Shown one piece after another: positions 5,174 to 6,207 of a stretch of DNA of 6,207 bases. The notes below the pieces were generated by a model. It ran no database searches, was not told the origin of the DNA, and worked only from the letters and a program-made list of their open reading frames with translations. Source of the DNA: Desulfobulbaceae bacterium (lineage in GTDB: Bacteria; Desulfobacterota; Desulfobulbia; Desulfobulbales; Desulfobulbaceae); assembly GCA_011322715.1 (NCBI GenBank), contig DRLX01000411.1, positions 1-6,207 of the forward strand. Direction: 5' to 3'. The position numbers and the translations under genes were made by a program. The number at the start of each line of letters is the position of its first letter. Position 1 is the stretch's first letter.

Positions 5174-6207
5174 TTACGGTTCCTTATAGACCGGACATTT
5201 TTTCTTGGGATCGTAATTTGTATAAACAGGATCATCATAAGTTTTATGACAGCGAAGACAAAGACCCACCCGCAAGATGCGATGTAGTTCTTCTCCGTTA
5301 AAGGGGCGAAGGTCTTTGCGTGAACCGTGTTGCAGGGCTTTTCCGTCAATGGTGACAAAATTATCAAACCCGACCGTCCTTCCATTCAGGGTATCCACGC
5401 CCTGATCAATCGGGATAAAGGCCCACTTGCCGTCCTTTTTCAGCACGGTCCCCTCGCCCAACCCCAGGGTTTTGGACGAGCTGTGACAATCCGCACAATC
5501 TCGCCCCTTGGCCTGGGTTGTATGCGGGTTGATGGCCGCCATGGTAAAACGGTTGAATCCACCCTCAATCTTCCCCTTTTCATCAATCAAGGTCACCACA
5601 TCCTGGCAGCCGGGCGTAACAATCACTACCTTTTTTCCCCAGACGGCAAGCATTGGTTTTTCATAACGGATATACGAACGTCCCTCTTCCCACCAGCCCT
5701 TAGTCTCTTTTAAGGTTAATTTATCAAGATGAGTTTCCCGCTTATCGCGCTTGGCATGGCAGCCGTAGCACTGGGGAACCCAGGAGGAATGACAAGATTC
5801 GCAGCTCAGCCTCCGGTGACCGGGATAGCGGCAGCTTGTTTTCCCCGGCGGTTTCAATGGATAGTGTTGATCGTTATTTCGCCCGACCAGAAAATACCTT
5901 CCCTGCTCCTTCTTCACGTTGGTCAGCTTATTGCCCTTGCGGGTCAGGCCGGGCTTTTCGCTATGACAAACCGTGCACCCGATCTCGAGCTGCTCTTCAT
6001 AATGGGCATAGCTGGTGCCGTTGCCCATGACTTCCTCCCTTGTATGGCAGTCAATGCAGGCCATCTTTTTTTTATGATGAATATCCTCGGCAATTTTCAG
6101 GTAAAAACGATTACCCGGTAACCGCAGGGAAGAAAGATGCCCCTTTTCATAGGGAGTTCCATAGCCCTCGGATTCAAAAATACCGGTATAGGAAATACCG
6201 ATCCTGC
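5174..6207 (-). CDS. Multiheme c-type cytochrome (partial, start beyond right edge)
   Basis: The reading frame is open from its TAA at 5174-5176 to the window edge, giving about 343 visible codons. A Met at 6064 is internal: the frame continues upstream through GNRFYLKIAEDIHHKKM with no stop. Numbering from that Met, six CxxCH heme-attachment motifs are seen, at Cys3, Cys30, Cys88, Cys99, Cys190 and Cys269, and histidines such as the HH just before Cys3 are possible distal ligands. An 87-residue heme-free stretch between the fourth and fifth motifs carries a lone Cys153 (TPGCQDV). Such proteins are exported to the periplasm or outer surface and carry electrons, but any signal peptide lies outside the window. 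The layout (PGCQ block, then INPHTTQ before a CxxCH and GLGEG) recalls large cytochromes of Geobacter-like bacteria, including those near selenite/tellurite (Ext) operons. That link is from memory and unverified. The redox partner is unknown. Confidence 0.88.
   Translation of the reverse strand, partial: RIGISYTGIFESEGYGTPYEKGHLSSLRLPGNRFYLKIAEDIHHKKKMACIDCHTREEVMGNGTSYAHYEEQLEIGCTVCHSEKPGLTRKGNKLTNVKKEQGRYFLVGRNNDQHYPLKPPGKTSCRYPGHRRLSCESCHSSWVPQCYGCHAKRDKRETHLDKLTLKETKGWWEEGRSYIRYEKPMLAVWGKKVVIVTPGCQDVVTLIDEKGKIEGGFNRFTMAAINPHTTQAKGRDCADCHSSSKTLGLGEGTVLKKDGKWAFIPIDQGVDTLNGRTVGFDNFVTIDGKALQHGSRKDLRPFNGEELHRILRVGLCLRCHKTYDDPVYTNYDPKKKCPVYKEP

Noticed and set aside
5116..5385. 89-codon minus-strand reading frame reaching into the octamer array
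   Set aside because: It overlaps the cytochrome C-terminal region in another frame, and the cytochrome frame has clear heme motifs.

Overview
The window looks like bacterial chromosome, probably from an anaerobic or microaerophilic Gram-negative in or near the Desulfobacterota. This placement is an inference from gene content: separate nuoC and nuoD genes, a multiheme c-type cytochrome and an AspC-type aminotransferase. I could not search a database, so the taxon is low confidence. Base composition looks even across the genes and drops sharply to AT-rich DNA in the nuoA/LysR intergenic region.

Layout from left to right. Positions 23-2539 hold nuoD, nuoC, nuoB and nuoA, all on the minus strand, so transcription runs nuoA to nuoD and off the left edge. 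They are tightly coupled, with overlaps of 31, 4 and 4 bp. They encode the membrane anchor subunit A and the connecting module (B, C, D) of respiratory complex I. The remaining nuo genes should lie beyond position 1. Positions 2540-2793 are a 254-bp AT-rich divergent regulatory region with a candidate promoter for each side and several GATAA-type boxes in inverted arrangement. Positions 2794-3771 (plus strand) encode a LysR-type regulator resembling YeiE. It converges on an aspartate/aromatic aminotransferase at 3823-5025 (minus strand), and one hairpin at 3756-3789 can terminate transcription in both directions.

Upstream of the aminotransferase, the 148-bp gap (5026-5173) contains the most unusual element here: eight perfect tandem copies of the octamer GTTTAAGC plus a 6-base partial copy. 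A folded inverted repeat with a GGAA tetraloop flanks it on one side and a short GGTTCC heptamer repeat on the other. To the right, a multiheme c-type cytochrome gene (stop at 5174, minus strand) runs off the right edge. It has six CxxCH motifs in the visible 343 codons and no visible start.

How the parts fit: complex I subunits, a cytochrome rich in c-type hemes and a carbon/nitrogen-linking aminotransferase are mostly core metabolism. The divergent LysR gene is the natural candidate regulator of the nuo operon. I see no convincing sign of a new defence, mobile or CRISPR-like system. The points worth checking are the octamer array in the aminotransferase leader, the divergent operator region, and a NuoB cluster-loop insertion carrying an extra cysteine.
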